This document shows positions 7,521 through 15,679 of a stretch of 21,278 nt of DNA, piece by piece. Within the stretch, counting starts at the first letter, position 1; each line of letters opens with the position of its first letter. The translations under genes and the position numbers were made by a program. The notes under the pieces are model-generated. The model saw only the letters and a list, made by a program, of their open reading frames with translations, had not been told where the DNA came from and made no database searches. Source of the stretch: JAQVUB01 sp033809415 (lineage in GTDB: Bacteria; Verrucomicrobiota; Lentisphaeria; Oligosphaerales; Oligosphaeraceae); assembly GCA_033809415.1 (NCBI GenBank), contig JAPXLT010000050.1, positions 1-21,278 of the forward strand, written 5' to 3'.

Positions 7521-8399
7521 ATGAAAAAATTCTTTTTTGGCATGACAGTTGATGATGTCGCCCTAGCAGATTGGTGCAAGGCAGATAATCTTCAGAAGCT
7601 GATCGATTTTTTTGACGGCGAGGGGATTCCTGCCACATTCTTTGTCGTTCCCATGGATGAGGAATCCGGGTTGCCCTTTAACGAATTGCCCGGCGGGTAT
7701 GTTGAGATCATTCAAGCTGCCCAGCAACGAGGACATGCATTTGCCCAGCATGGACTCTGCCATAACCGCTTTGAATTGGGAATTCCACCGGACATGATTC
7801 TGGATTTGCCGCATGAAGTGGAAAACAAGTGCTATGCCCGCGAAAATGCGGAGGCCCTGGCAAAGGAACATTCCACCGAGAATTGCCGCGCCACGCTGCG
7901 GAAAGGACGCGAAATTCTTGAAAAAGCGCTGGGCTTTCCCATCCGGGGGTTCCGAGCGCCGGCTTTGCAAGAGAGTCCGGGCATGTTTCAGGCGCTTTTC
8001 GAGGAAGGCTATCTTTTCGACAGTTCCGCATGCCTCCAGGAGACCGGATGGGATTACATCCTGGACCGCATGAATGTGCCGCCGCATGAAATCACCCGGG
8101 AGCGCTGGCAGCAATTACGCCGCAAATTCCAAGGCTGCCTGCTGCCGCTGACCTGTGATTACACCTGGTACCTGACTCCCGAAAAATACGCAGCGGCAAT
8201 GCGTCTGGCACAGCATGATTTCCGACAATCCCTCGAGGCCGACATCCCGTTTGTCACCGTCTGCCATGTTGACCCCGTTTTCGGAGGCGAAGGAATTCGC
8301 TTCCTGCATGAACTCTTCGAGTTCGCACGCAATGAAGCAGCCCGCATGGGACGAGATGTCTGCTTCGAGAACCTCGAAACCATTGCAGCGATTTTTTAA
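7521..8399 (+). CDS. NodB-type polysaccharide deacetylase family protein
   Basis: 292 residues with the NodB-homology motifs in order: motif 1 TVDDV (Asp11-Asp12; usually TFDDG), GIPATFF strand (35-41), motif 2 QHGLCHNRF (His77, His81 as metal ligands), motif 3 GFRAP (Arg145), FDSS (167-170) and the final catalytic-type His249 in VCHVDP. Such enzymes are metal-dependent carbohydrate N- or O-deacetylases, and some relatives act on small amides. No signal peptide is present, so it probably works in the cytoplasm on a sugar intermediate rather than on cell-wall polymer. ATG start with AAGGA eight bases upstream. It follows the PIG-L gene after the two minisatellites, giving two unrelated deacetylases in a row. 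Its TAA stop is also the first part of the TTAACCACGAAA repeat. Confidence 0.88.
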   Translation: MKKFFFGMTVDDVALADWCKADNLQKLIDFFDGEGIPATFFVVPMDEESGLPFNELPGGYVEIIQAAQQRGHAFAQHGLCHNRFELGIPPDMILDLPHEVENKCYARENAEALAKEHSTENCRATLRKGREILEKALGFPIRGFRAPALQESPGMFQALFEEGYLFDSSACLQETGWDYILDRMNVPPHEITRERWQQLRRKFQGCLLPLTCDYTWYLTPEKYAAAMRLAQHDFRQSLEADIPFVTVCHVDPVFGGEGIRFLHELFEFARNEAARMGRDVCFENLETIAAIF

Positions 8400-8430
8400 C
8401 CACGAAAAAACACGAAAAGTCACGAAAAGC
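8391..8430 (+). repeat. CACGAAA repeat spanning a stop codon and the next ribosome site
   Basis: TTTTTTAACCACGAAAAAAC is followed by two more 10-bp CACGAAAAG-type units. The repeat includes the last codons and the stop of the NodB-type gene and ends three bases before the next ATG. It is only the left arm of the larger element; no core or right arm is present. Confidence 0.9.
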
Positions 8431-8433
8431 GCC

Positions 8434-9918
8434 ATGAACAAAAAACAGCAAATCACCAGTTTTGATGCGGAAGAAGCCGGCGTTTTTGGGGATGTTCTGA
8501 CTTCCCGTCCAGTTGCACGCCGTCCGCAAATTGGCCTGCTGGCACTGGGCTACTTCGAGTATTGGCGGATGTATCCGGCACTCGAGGGGCAAGTATCCGC
8601 CGACCTGGATACGGCAGCCAAGCACTTGGCGGCCGCATTGCCGGATTGCGACCTGGTGTATCCGGGCATGGTCGATACGCTGGACCGCGCTGAAGAAGCC
8701 GGAGAGCAATTCCGCAATGCCCAAGTCGAGGCCATTGTAGTCATTGCCGGCACTTATCTGCCGGATTTCATCACCATGCATGCAATCAACAAATGCACCG
8801 CACGCCCACTGGTCATCCTGTTTGACACCCAGTCCGGGGACAACGTCAATCCGCTCGATAATTATGTGGCGACCATGCGCAACAGCGCTCTGATCGCCAT
8901 TACACAGCTCTCCGGCAGCTTCCGGAAAATGAAGCTCGATTACGATACCGTCGTCGGGGAACTTTCGGATGCAGAGGCATACGAAGAGATTGCTGCCATC
9001 ATCCAGGCGCTCACTGTCGTCCGACGCCTGCGCAGCTCCACCTACGGCCTGATCGGTCACGTTTTCCGTGGCATGTACGATCTCGAATTCGACCGTTCCC
9101 GGGTCAAAGGCTTTCTGGGGCCGGAAGTGATGACCATCCAGGCCGAGCATCTGATCGACCTGTGGCAGAAAATCGATCCCGAGGAAACCGAAAAAGCAGC
9201 CCAAAAACTCTACCAGCGTTTTCCGGTGCGCAATCTGGAAATAGCCGATGTGCGCCCGTCCGTTCGCCTTGGGCTGGCCATGCGGAAACTCTACCGCAAA
9301 TTCAACTTGGACGGGCTGTGTTTTCTCGGTCAGCATTACATCGAAAAGATGACCGGTGCCCCGGCGCGCATGGGTGCTTCCATGTTGATGGAGGAAGACC
9401 GCTTCATGGTCGGTTGCGAAGGCGACATCGGTGGGCTGGTGATGATGGACCTACTGCATCAATTCACCGGCAATCTGCCATTTCAGGCGGAATGGGGACA
9501 GTTCGACCGGGCTAATAATGCGCTGTTCCTGCTCGGGCATGGTATCGGCGCACCGGAATTGGCCAAAGGCGACGAAGCGATCACTCTTACCGGCTCACCG
9601 GAAGAATGGGGCTTCAAAGGAACAGGCCTGAATTATGAATTGATCCTGAAACCCGGCGCCGTCACCATGGGGCACTTCCTCAATGTCGGCGACAGCTATC
9701 AGATGTTGATTTCCAGCGGCGAAAGCATCGAGTTCCCCACCCTGCCCTGCAATGAACTGCACGCCATGGTCAAAGTCAAGAGTGAAGTGCGCCAATACCT
9801 GAAGCAGATCATCGATATCGGAACGGCACACCATGTCATCGTAGCGCTCGGCGATGCACGGAAAGCCCTGCTGAAAACCGCCGAACTGATGCGCATTAAA
9901 TGCGTCACCGTGGAGTAA
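8434..9918 (+). CDS. L-fucose/L-arabinose isomerase-like protein
   Basis: 494 residues from the ATG at 8434; longer in-frame extensions run back into the NodB-type gene and the repeat and are rejected. The N-terminal part (about 31-165) has the Rossmann-like fold pattern with AGTYLPDFITMHAINKC, typical of the first domain of AraA/FucI isomerases. The C-terminal part carries MLMEEDRFMVGCEGDIGG (317-334), matching the FucI/AraA signature with Glu and Asp metal ligands, and a later LLGHGIGAP (367-374) with a candidate metal-binding His. These enzymes use a divalent metal to interconvert aldoses and ketoses. The exact sugar cannot be read from sequence. Between deacetylases and an esterase, it may act on the unmasked sugar. 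The ribosome site is weak and lies within the CACGAAAAG repeat. Confidence 0.85.
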   Translation: MNKKQQITSFDAEEAGVFGDVLTSRPVARRPQIGLLALGYFEYWRMYPALEGQVSADLDTAAKHLAAALPDCDLVYPGMVDTLDRAEEAGEQFRNAQVEAIVVIAGTYLPDFITMHAINKCTARPLVILFDTQSGDNVNPLDNYVATMRNSALIAITQLSGSFRKMKLDYDTVVGELSDAEAYEEIAAIIQALTVVRRLRSSTYGLIGHVFRGMYDLEFDRSRVKGFLGPEVMTIQAEHLIDLWQKIDPEETEKAAQKLYQRFPVRNLEIADVRPSVRLGLAMRKLYRKFNLDGLCFLGQHYIEKMTGAPARMGASMLMEEDRFMVGCEGDIGGLVMMDLLHQFTGNLPFQAEWGQFDRANNALFLLGHGIGAPELAKGDEAITLTGSPEEWGFKGTGLNYELILKPGAVTMGHFLNVGDSYQMLISSGESIEFPTLPCNELHAMVKVKSEVRQYLKQIIDIGTAHHVIVALGDARKALLKTAELMRIKCVTVE

Positions 9919-10228
9919 GTAATGCGCGGCCAAAAAGGTTTTTAACCACGAAAGGCACAAAAAAAACACGAACTTTTTTTAGAGTTGGGCAGTGTGCTGA
10001 TCGTAACATTCAGAAATTCTATCGCCAATTTCCGTCTTTTTTCTCTGACTGGTCGGACGGGGCGGACGAATCAAGTAGATCGGTCGGATCGGACGAAAAA
10101 ACCAACAGACCAAACCGCAAATCTGCATGCGATTTCATTCGTCAAAGCAACAACCCCTGTAAAAAAATTTCGTGTCTTTTCGTGTGGTTCGTGGTTAAAA
10201 AATCCTTTTTGGATGGAGTCTAAGTAAC
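9919..10228. other. 310-bp spacer occupied by a miniature repeat element
   Basis: No gene is credible here. Almost the whole spacer (9930-10213) is the inverted-arm element described separately. Short open frames crossing it consist of translated repeat DNA. Confidence 0.85.
9930..10213. mobile_element. MITE-like element A with CACGAAA inverted ends
   Basis: Left end CCAAAAAGGTTTTTAACCAC followed by GAAAGGCAC and CACGAAC units to a T-run (9930-9980). The right end (10161-10213) is its near-perfect inverted copy, ending CCTTTTTGGA. The right half contains the shared core (CAAATCTGCATGCGATTTCA and CAACAACCCCTGTA, about 10105-10160), and the middle has GGTCGGACGGGG and GGTCGGATCGGACG strings. 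No transposase and no clear target duplication are visible. It ends 15 bases before the SGNH gene and may contribute to its leader. Confidence 0.65.
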
Positions 10229-10966
10229 ATGGATTTTTCACGCCTGAAAATTTTTCAACGCATTGCCGAAGGCAAGCAAGTGCATGTTCTGGCACTGGGG
10301 AGTTCCAATACAGAGCATTTCATGGTTGGCGCGCACTGGTTTGACTATGTGCAAATCGGCTTCCTGCACAAGTTCAGGCGTTGGACCGAAGACCGCATGA
10401 GTGTCGACAACCCCGCGCTCTTTCTCAACGCTGGAATCAGCAATCACACCACCAGTGAACTGCTCGCACGTTTCGATCGCGACGTAACACCTTTCAAACC
10501 CGACCTGTTGATTCTTACCGCCGGCATCAATGACGCTAACCCGGATCGCAAAACACCCCCTGAAACCACGCGCAACAACCTGATCGAACTGCGCCGCAAA
10601 ACTGAACAGTTTGGCGGAGAGGTGCTTTTCCAGACTTATTACTCCGCCGACCTGGAAAAACTTTGTGAGACCCGCCCGGACTGGGCTGTAAACTACCAGA
10701 AGTACACCGACATCATTCGCGAAGTCGCCGGTGAAATGATCAATGACAACTTTACCCGTTGGGAGCGGCTACGGCTGGCGAATGTAAAAGCCTATCGCCT
10801 GTTGATGCGGGACCCCCTCCATCTCAATCCGGTCGGCAATGCCGTCATCGGGCTGGATCTGCTGCGGTTGCTGGACCTTCCGCTGCCCGATGAAAACCTG
10901 CCTTGGATACGTGATGGCATCTTCGCCCAATATTGCATGGACTTATTAGAGGAGAATGAAAAATGA
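10229..10966 (+). CDS. SGNH/GDSL-type hydrolase (probable carbohydrate esterase)
   Basis: 245 residues with all SGNH blocks: block I LALGSSNTE (nucleophile Ser26; GDS is changed to GSS), block II Gly in NAGIS (67-71), block III GIND (99-102) with Asn101, and block V DPLHLNP (Asp195, His198). The family removes acyl groups, often acetyl, from sugars or lipids. No signal peptide, so intracellular. Start ATG has GGAG ten bases upstream, immediately after the repeat element. The stop overlaps the start of the next gene by 4 bp (ATGA), indicating coupled translation with the M24-like gene. The Asp-to-Ser change in block I is tolerated in diverse members and does not remove the triad. Confidence 0.88.
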   Translation: MDFSRLKIFQRIAEGKQVHVLALGSSNTEHFMVGAHWFDYVQIGFLHKFRRWTEDRMSVDNPALFLNAGISNHTTSELLARFDRDVTPFKPDLLILTAGINDANPDRKTPPETTRNNLIELRRKTEQFGGEVLFQTYYSADLEKLCETRPDWAVNYQKYTDIIREVAGEMINDNFTRWERLRLANVKAYRLLMRDPLHLNPVGNAVIGLDLLRLLDLPLPDENLPWIRDGIFAQYCMDLLEENEK

Positions 10967-12132
10967 GCATTGTCATCCCAAAAAGTGAATTCGTCAGCCG
11001 GATCGAACGTTTTCAGGCTGAGATGGCCGCCAACGGACCGGATGCGATCCTGGTCTATGGCGATGAATACCGCAAGGAGAACCTGCGCTATGTCTGCAAC
11101 TTCTGGCCGATCTTCGAACGGGCCGTGTGCCTGATTCCCAAGTCCGGCCCGCCGACTCTGGTTGGTGCGCCGGAAGGCGAAACCTACGCCCGCGAGATGT
11201 CGGTCTGGGAGAACTACTGCAATGTCAAGGAATTCGCCTGCGTCACCGTGCCGGAAGAGATCGATTATCCCCTGAGCACGTTCCGGAAGTTGTCAGACGT
11301 GATTCAGGAAGCGCTGCGGGGCGGGCGCAAGCTGGGGATCGTCGGCCTATGGGACATCCCCGCGCCGATCTTCGAACGCATCAAAAATGCGGCGCCGTCA
11401 GCGGAGATCGTTGATGCCGCCCCCTTGATGTTCAAGCTCCGCCTGATCAAATCCGCCAATGAAGTCGCCTGCCTGGCGGAAGCGGGGCGGCAAGCCTGTG
11501 AAGGGTACAAGAAGCTTCTCGAATATGCCGTTGACGGCAATCCTGAGACGATGGCGGCTGGCGCGGCGGAAGGCGCAGCCCGCATGGCCGGTGCCGAAGA
11601 CGTCAACTTCATGGTGTTCGGCTCCGGCAAGCGCACCGAGACGGTCATCGGGCGCGCCACCAACAAGATCATGCGTTCCGGTGAAATGGTGATGGCGGCC
11701 ATGGCCGTACAGTACCAGGGCTACGTGTCTACCGTCGAGTACCCCTTTGTCATCGGCAAGGCCTCCGACGAGCAGAAACGCTTTCTGAATGTCCTCTTCG
11801 AGGCGGCAAACTTGCAGCAGAAATACCTGAAGGCCGGGGTGATTTCCGGCGAAATGGTCAAGGCGGTGAAGGCGGTCTTCGCCAAGCACAACATGACCCA
11901 GTACGATCTGTATCCGCCCATGCACGGGATTGGGCTGGCTGAAGCCGAAAGCCCGTACCCGGATGAAAACGCCACCTATCCCTTCGAGGCTAATATGTGC
12001 GTCAACAGCGATATTTCCCTGTGGGGCTGCCCCGCCGGCTCGAACCGCATCGAAGAAGGCTTTGTCATCACTGAGGAAGGCCCGCGCTCGCTGACACCCC
12101 TGATCCGTGGACTAGTAGCAAAAGGAGTCTGA
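10963..12132 (+). CDS. M24 / creatinase-like 'pita-bread' protein, metal ligands not conserved
   Basis: 389 residues with an N-terminal creatinase-like domain (about 8-155) and a C-terminal pita-bread domain (about 165-389), as in Xaa-Pro peptidases and creatinase. Of the five metal ligands expected in M24 peptidases, the two Asp positions appear as Ala246 and Thr257 (in MAVQYQGYVSTVEY) and one Glu appears as Asp350. His321 (MHGIGL), a Glu around 329 and Glu364/365 remain. It is therefore probably a metal-independent C-N hydrolase of creatinase type, or a non-peptidase, rather than an aminopeptidase. Translation is coupled to the SGNH gene by ATGA overlap, and the ASRT-like gene follows after two bases. 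The substrate is unknown; the neighbours suggest an amidated or N-substituted sugar derivative. Confidence 0.85.
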   Translation: MSIVIPKSEFVSRIERFQAEMAANGPDAILVYGDEYRKENLRYVCNFWPIFERAVCLIPKSGPPTLVGAPEGETYAREMSVWENYCNVKEFACVTVPEEIDYPLSTFRKLSDVIQEALRGGRKLGIVGLWDIPAPIFERIKNAAPSAEIVDAAPLMFKLRLIKSANEVACLAEAGRQACEGYKKLLEYAVDGNPETMAAGAAEGAARMAGAEDVNFMVFGSGKRTETVIGRATNKIMRSGEMVMAAMAVQYQGYVSTVEYPFVIGKASDEQKRFLNVLFEAANLQQKYLKAGVISGEMVKAVKAVFAKHNMTQYDLYPPMHGIGLAEAESPYPDENATYPFEANMCVNSDISLWGCPAGSNRIEEGFVITEEGPRSLTPLIRGLVAKGV

Positions 12133-12134
12133 TT

Positions 12135-12500
12135 ATGGCTGGAAAGAAAAACTGGTACTTTGCTGATGGCTACCTGCCGGAAAAGGTCAATAACGGCCCC
12201 ATGGAGGCTCATGAGGCACTGATGTTCTTCAATCCGTCAAAAGTGGATGTGACGGCAGTCGTCACGGTGTATTTCAGCGACCGCGAACCGCTGCCGCCTT
12301 TCACCGTGCAGGTGCCTGCCGAAAGGATCATCGCAATACGCCTGGACAACAAGGAGGAAACCGGAGGAGCGCAAATCCCACCGCTGACCCAATACGCACT
12401 TGCCATCCAGGCAACAGAACCGATCATCTGCCAATTCGGACGAGTGGACACCACACAAAACGCACTGTCATACTACGTCGGAGTCGGATGGGCAGAATGA
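12135..12500 (+). CDS. ASRT-family (Anabaena sensory rhodopsin transducer-like) protein
   Basis: This small 121-residue protein matches the ASRT family pattern: WYFADGYLP near the N-terminus, a GPMEAHEALMFFNPS strand, VTVYFSDREPLPPFTVQVPA, and a closing QATEPIICQFGRVDT. The founding member is a soluble tetramer that binds a microbial rhodopsin and possibly DNA, but most homologues occur in bacteria without rhodopsin, commonly near sugar-metabolism genes. No rhodopsin gene is in this window. The all-beta fold may bind a sugar or act as a small regulator; that is inference. Strong AAAGGAG ribosome site about ten bases before the ATG, overlapping the end of the M24-like gene, so it belongs to the same operon and is the last gene of the cassette. 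Confidence 0.85.
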   Translation: MAGKKNWYFADGYLPEKVNNGPMEAHEALMFFNPSKVDVTAVVTVYFSDREPLPPFTVQVPAERIIAIRLDNKEETGGAQIPPLTQYALAIQATEPIICQFGRVDTTQNALSYYVGVGWAE

Positions 12501-12529
12501 CCAAAAGCCTTGGTGCAGACTGAGACCGC

Positions 12530-12729
12530 CACAATCTTTTTTTGTCCACGGAAAGCACGGAAAGCGCGGAAATTTTTCGTACTATCACTCGATTTCTTGT
12601 TTTTTCAGTCAAGATAAAACAACCAATTAGACTGCAAATTCGCGTGCCATCCCATCCGTCTGAGCAGCAACCCCTATAAAAATTTTCGTGCCTTTTCGTG
12701 TGGTTCGTGGTTAAAAAATCCTTTTTGGA
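12530..12729. mobile_element. MITE-like element B, internally deleted form
   Basis: The left arm (about 12530-12579) is a diverged GTCCACGGAAAGCACGGAAAG sequence. The right arm (12675-12729) reads TTTTCGTGCCTTTTCGTGTG and ends GGTTAAAAAATCCTTTTTGG. Between them are a TACTATCACTC string and GATAAAACAACCAATTAGAC, then the CATCCGTCTGAGCAGCAACC core. The interior matches the copy at 21012-21277 at both ends but lacks its middle (the hairpin block), which looks like an internal deletion. It fills most of the 255-bp spacer before the GH20-like gene. Confidence 0.6.
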
Positions 12730-12755
12730 CACGGTTTAATTCGAGGAGTTCGCAA

Positions 12756-14864
12756 ATGTCAGAAATTTTTCTTTCACCCAAGCCGAAACAAATGACCTAT
12801 TCTGATGGCGTATACAAGGTATCGGGACAGGATTCCGATAAAGCGCCTTTGGGGTTTGATGGCGTCTTTGGCCGTGTTGTCCGGAAACTGTTTGGTCGCC
12901 GGCCAGTTGCATTGAAGAAGACGGTTCGTCCCGGACTGGTCAAGGTTCCGAAAGTACCTGAACAGGCGTATCATCTGACGGTCACCCCAAAGGGAATCAG
13001 CATTGCCGCCAATACACAGATAGGGGCATTATATGCGTTGCAGACCTTGCGCCAGCTTAAGATTGCGCCTGCCACTTTCCAATGCTGCGACATCGTGGAT
13101 TATCCTGACACGGAGTGGCGTGTGGCGGCGCGTCCGCTGCTTTGCGCAGAAGCCTGCCGTTCCGCTTTGGACTGGGGAGATGGTCGGGCTGCCTTCCTGA
13201 GACGCTGGAAATTTGAAATTGACTTTGCACTGTCCTCCCGTTACAACGGGATTTTCTGCTATGGAATCACATGGGATACTGACTGCTGGCCCGAATATGC
13301 CAAGGACATGCGGATGCTGAATCGCTACGCCAGAAAGCGCGGCGTCCGTTTGATTTATTGCCTTTACGGAATCTCATACGGCGGTTGGGGCGGGGAGACC
13401 TATTTGGGGGAAGGCCATGCCTTCGTCCCCGGAGCAGGATGCTCGGTGAAGCAAGATTACATTTGCGGAATAAATAATCCGAATAAGCCGGAAACAGGAA
13501 AACATGGCACTTGCCGCAGCAATCCTGAATTGTGGGAGCAGAGAGTGAAGGACGCACGGAAATTCATAAAGGCCATCGAGCCTGGCGGCATGTATATTCA
13601 CCATGAGGATATTTCGGATTATCACAACGAGTGGGAGCTGTTCTGGAGTCTGCGTTGCCCCGAGTGTCGAAAGAAATGGCCCAACAATGCCGCAGATGCA
13701 TTGGATGGCGGCGCAGGTGCCATTGCTCACGGATATGATTCTTTCGGGGAAGCCAGGAAAGGGGTGAAAAACAAGTTTTACGATGCTGAGCGGGATTGCA
13801 GCCTGTGGCTGGTGTCTCCTTGCTACGGAAATGTTTATGATAACGATGAGACCTGGGGGCACGTGATGAATGTCTGGTGCAATGTGGCCAAGGCTATGAA
13901 GACAAAGGACAACGTATATCTCACGCCACGGGAGCAATATGTCGGTGAAAACGGGAAACTTCGCATCAAGGAGCTTGCTGACAAATTCAAGCAAATAGGC
14001 GCTGCCCAGAAAATCATGGTTTTTGCTGTTGGCGGCGGCGCCTTGTATGGCGAAAATGCCTCTTTCTCCTCGATGACGCAGATGTGCAGCTTCTTTGAAG
14101 GAGCGCAAGGGGTGTTTACGTTTTCCGGTGTCATTTATCAGCGGCCCCAGCAGCTGTTCAACAGCGAGTGCACCTGGAACCTGGATTACCATGAAGGCGG
14201 CGAAACGGTGGACCCCCGCAAGTATGATCATAAGTCTTCACTTGCTCTGCTTGGCGATAAACTCAATCATACATGCAGTGTGGAAGAGCGGCATCAGAAG
14301 CCGGACGGCTGGCTGTCAAAAGCCTGCCAGTTGATTTACGGCCAGAAGGCGGGAGAAAAGATGTTCCAGTATCTGCAGCTTTATGTCAAAAGACACTTGG
14401 CCTATCCCTTGAGCATTATTTATAAACATGCCATGATGGACCGTGTGATGGACAAGACCAAACCTCCATTCCCTGCGGAAACCAAGCGGGTGGGCTTGCG
14501 TTGGCAGCGAACCTTGCAGGACCATATCGAGTACTGGGAGAAACTGGATGCCCTGACGGCAGAGGGACTCGCCTTGATTCAGGATGCTGCTGCCCTCACC
14601 CGTCGCGAGCCTTTGCAGGATGAGTTGATTCAACAGACTAGGACTTTGGCCTTTGGTCAGGTCTTCTGCAAGATGATGGGTGGCTTCTTCCGCTACGCCA
14701 AAACTCCTTCCCTGGCAGAAAAAGACTTCTTGAAGAAGACCTTGCTAAAAATGCGGAAAATGTCAGACAGCTTCCCGAAGGATTTTATGACACCGAATGA
14801 TGGTGAGACTTCCTTGTACCCTGTATATTGTGACAAAATGGAGAAGATGATTCAAGAGTTGTGA
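12756..14864 (+). CDS. GH20-like beta-N-acetylhexosaminidase-family protein
   Basis: 702 residues. The N-terminal region (about 70-102) matches the non-catalytic second domain of GH20 enzymes (YHLTVTPKGISIAAN...GALYALQTLRQL), followed by a DYP linker and a TIM-barrel-like part (about 120-480). MYIHHEDISD (279-288) lies where GH20 enzymes carry their Asp-Glu catalytic pair, so Glu284/Asp285 are candidates, but the order is ED rather than DE and I cannot be certain. A CPEC motif (301-304) follows. The C-terminal third is helical and unrecognised. No signal peptide is present, so the substrate would be an imported or cytoplasmic hexosaminide. GAGGAG ribosome site seven bases before the ATG. Whether it is transcribed with the upstream cassette or from its own promoter after element B is unclear. 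Confidence 0.75.
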   Translation: MSEIFLSPKPKQMTYSDGVYKVSGQDSDKAPLGFDGVFGRVVRKLFGRRPVALKKTVRPGLVKVPKVPEQAYHLTVTPKGISIAANTQIGALYALQTLRQLKIAPATFQCCDIVDYPDTEWRVAARPLLCAEACRSALDWGDGRAAFLRRWKFEIDFALSSRYNGIFCYGITWDTDCWPEYAKDMRMLNRYARKRGVRLIYCLYGISYGGWGGETYLGEGHAFVPGAGCSVKQDYICGINNPNKPETGKHGTCRSNPELWEQRVKDARKFIKAIEPGGMYIHHEDISDYHNEWELFWSLRCPECRKKWPNNAADALDGGAGAIAHGYDSFGEARKGVKNKFYDAERDCSLWLVSPCYGNVYDNDETWGHVMNVWCNVAKAMKTKDNVYLTPREQYVGENGKLRIKELADKFKQIGAAQKIMVFAVGGGALYGENASFSSMTQMCSFFEGAQGVFTFSGVIYQRPQQLFNSECTWNLDYHEGGETVDPRKYDHKSSLALLGDKLNHTCSVEERHQKPDGWLSKACQLIYGQKAGEKMFQYLQLYVKRHLAYPLSIIYKHAMMDRVMDKTKPPFPAETKRVGLRWQRTLQDHIEYWEKLDALTAEGLALIQDAAALTRREPLQDELIQQTRTLAFGQVFCKMMGGFFRYAKTPSLAEKDFLKKTLLKMRKMSDSFPKDFMTPNDGETSLYPVYCDKMEKMIQEL

Positions 14865-14904
14865 TTTTTTTGAGATTCAAAAGCATTGACAAAGGGGAAA
14901 CACA

Positions 14905-15600
14905 ATGAAAAAGCAATCTTTTACATTAATTGAACTGCTGGTCGTCATTGCGATAATCGCAATTTTAGCATCCATGCTGTTGCCTGCCTTGGGCAAGGCA
15001 CGTGCAAATGCGCAGGATATGAGTTGCATGAATAATGTCAAGCAGCTGGGATTAGGAATGCGAATATATACGGATGAAAATGATGGTTGGCTGCTGCCGA
15101 ATCTAACAAGTGATTCGTATGATTATGTCTGGTATAGACATCTGAATGAGATTTTGCATGGCATGCAAAGCCTGGCAGGTATGACTGGCATACAAAAGCT
15201 GTTTACCTGCCCCAGCGAGCCGATCCCATTCGCGACTACCAGTGTCGCCGGTTTTAAATATACCCACTACGCGCCCAATGGACGGGTTAATGGTTATTGG
15301 AATACTGGCAAGGTGATTAACGCTTATCGTGAAACAAGGCTGAAGTATCCCGGCGAGGCTCTGTGCCTTGCTGACTTGAGGGACCCAGACGACAGCAAGA
15401 TAGCATATCCCGCATATGTTGCTTGCCGACATAAAAGTAAAACGGCATTTAATGGCACTTTTGCGGATGGGCATGCCAGCTCTCACAAAGAACAGTCTCT
15501 GAAATACAATGGTGCTTTCAATACCAATATGCTGTATCGCGGAACCCCGGATTATCCCTATACTAGCGCTGGTTACAAAGACTTGTGGAAATGGTTCTAA
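14905..15600 (+). CDS. Type II secretion-like pseudopilin (Lentisphaerota-type)
   Basis: The 231-residue protein opens with a class III pilin-like leader: MKKQS, then FTLIELLVVIAIIAILASML with Glu at +5 of the predicted mature form. Prepilin peptidase normally cleaves after Gly; here the residue is Ser5, a change often seen in this expanded family. The body is a beta-rich globular head with a C-terminal FADGHAS motif (186-192), similar to the H-x-DG end of the DUF1559 pseudopilins of Planctomycetes and Lentisphaerota. It is probably anchored in the inner membrane, with the head in the periplasm or outside. Role unknown; these genes are often placed next to glycosidases and sulfatases. AAAGGGG ribosome site, 40 bp after the GH20-like gene, so likely co-transcribed. 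Confidence 0.85.
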   Translation: MKKQSFTLIELLVVIAIIAILASMLLPALGKARANAQDMSCMNNVKQLGLGMRIYTDENDGWLLPNLTSDSYDYVWYRHLNEILHGMQSLAGMTGIQKLFTCPSEPIPFATTSVAGFKYTHYAPNGRVNGYWNTGKVINAYRETRLKYPGEALCLADLRDPDDSKIAYPAYVACRHKSKTAFNGTFADGHASSHKEQSLKYNGAFNTNMLYRGTPDYPYTSAGYKDLWKWF

Positions 15601-15679
15601 ATAGATCGCGTCTAAGGTTTTTAACCACGAAAGACACGAAAAGGCACGAAAAGGCACGAAAATTTTTATAGGGGTTGCT

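Noticed and set aside
7251..7579. Reverse-strand open frames with Gln-Gly-Ala-Gly and Pro-Val-Arg repeats
   Set aside because: They are translations of the 7-bp and 11-bp minisatellites, with several overlapping frames open at once and no ribosome site.
8215..8433. N-terminal extension of the isomerase-like gene into the NodB-type gene
   Set aside because: The extension translates the other gene out of frame and the CACGAAA repeat; the ATG at 8434 fits the family start.
8254..9336. Reverse-strand 360-codon open frame
   Set aside because: It is opposite the isomerase-like gene, which has clear family motifs; the reverse frame shows no recognisable domain.
13374..14231. Reverse-strand 285-codon open frame
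   Set aside because: It is opposite the GH20-like gene and has no recognisable features.
15614..15667. CACGAAA tandem units as a CRISPR array
   Set aside because: The units are about 10 bp with no unique spacers, and no cas genes are present.
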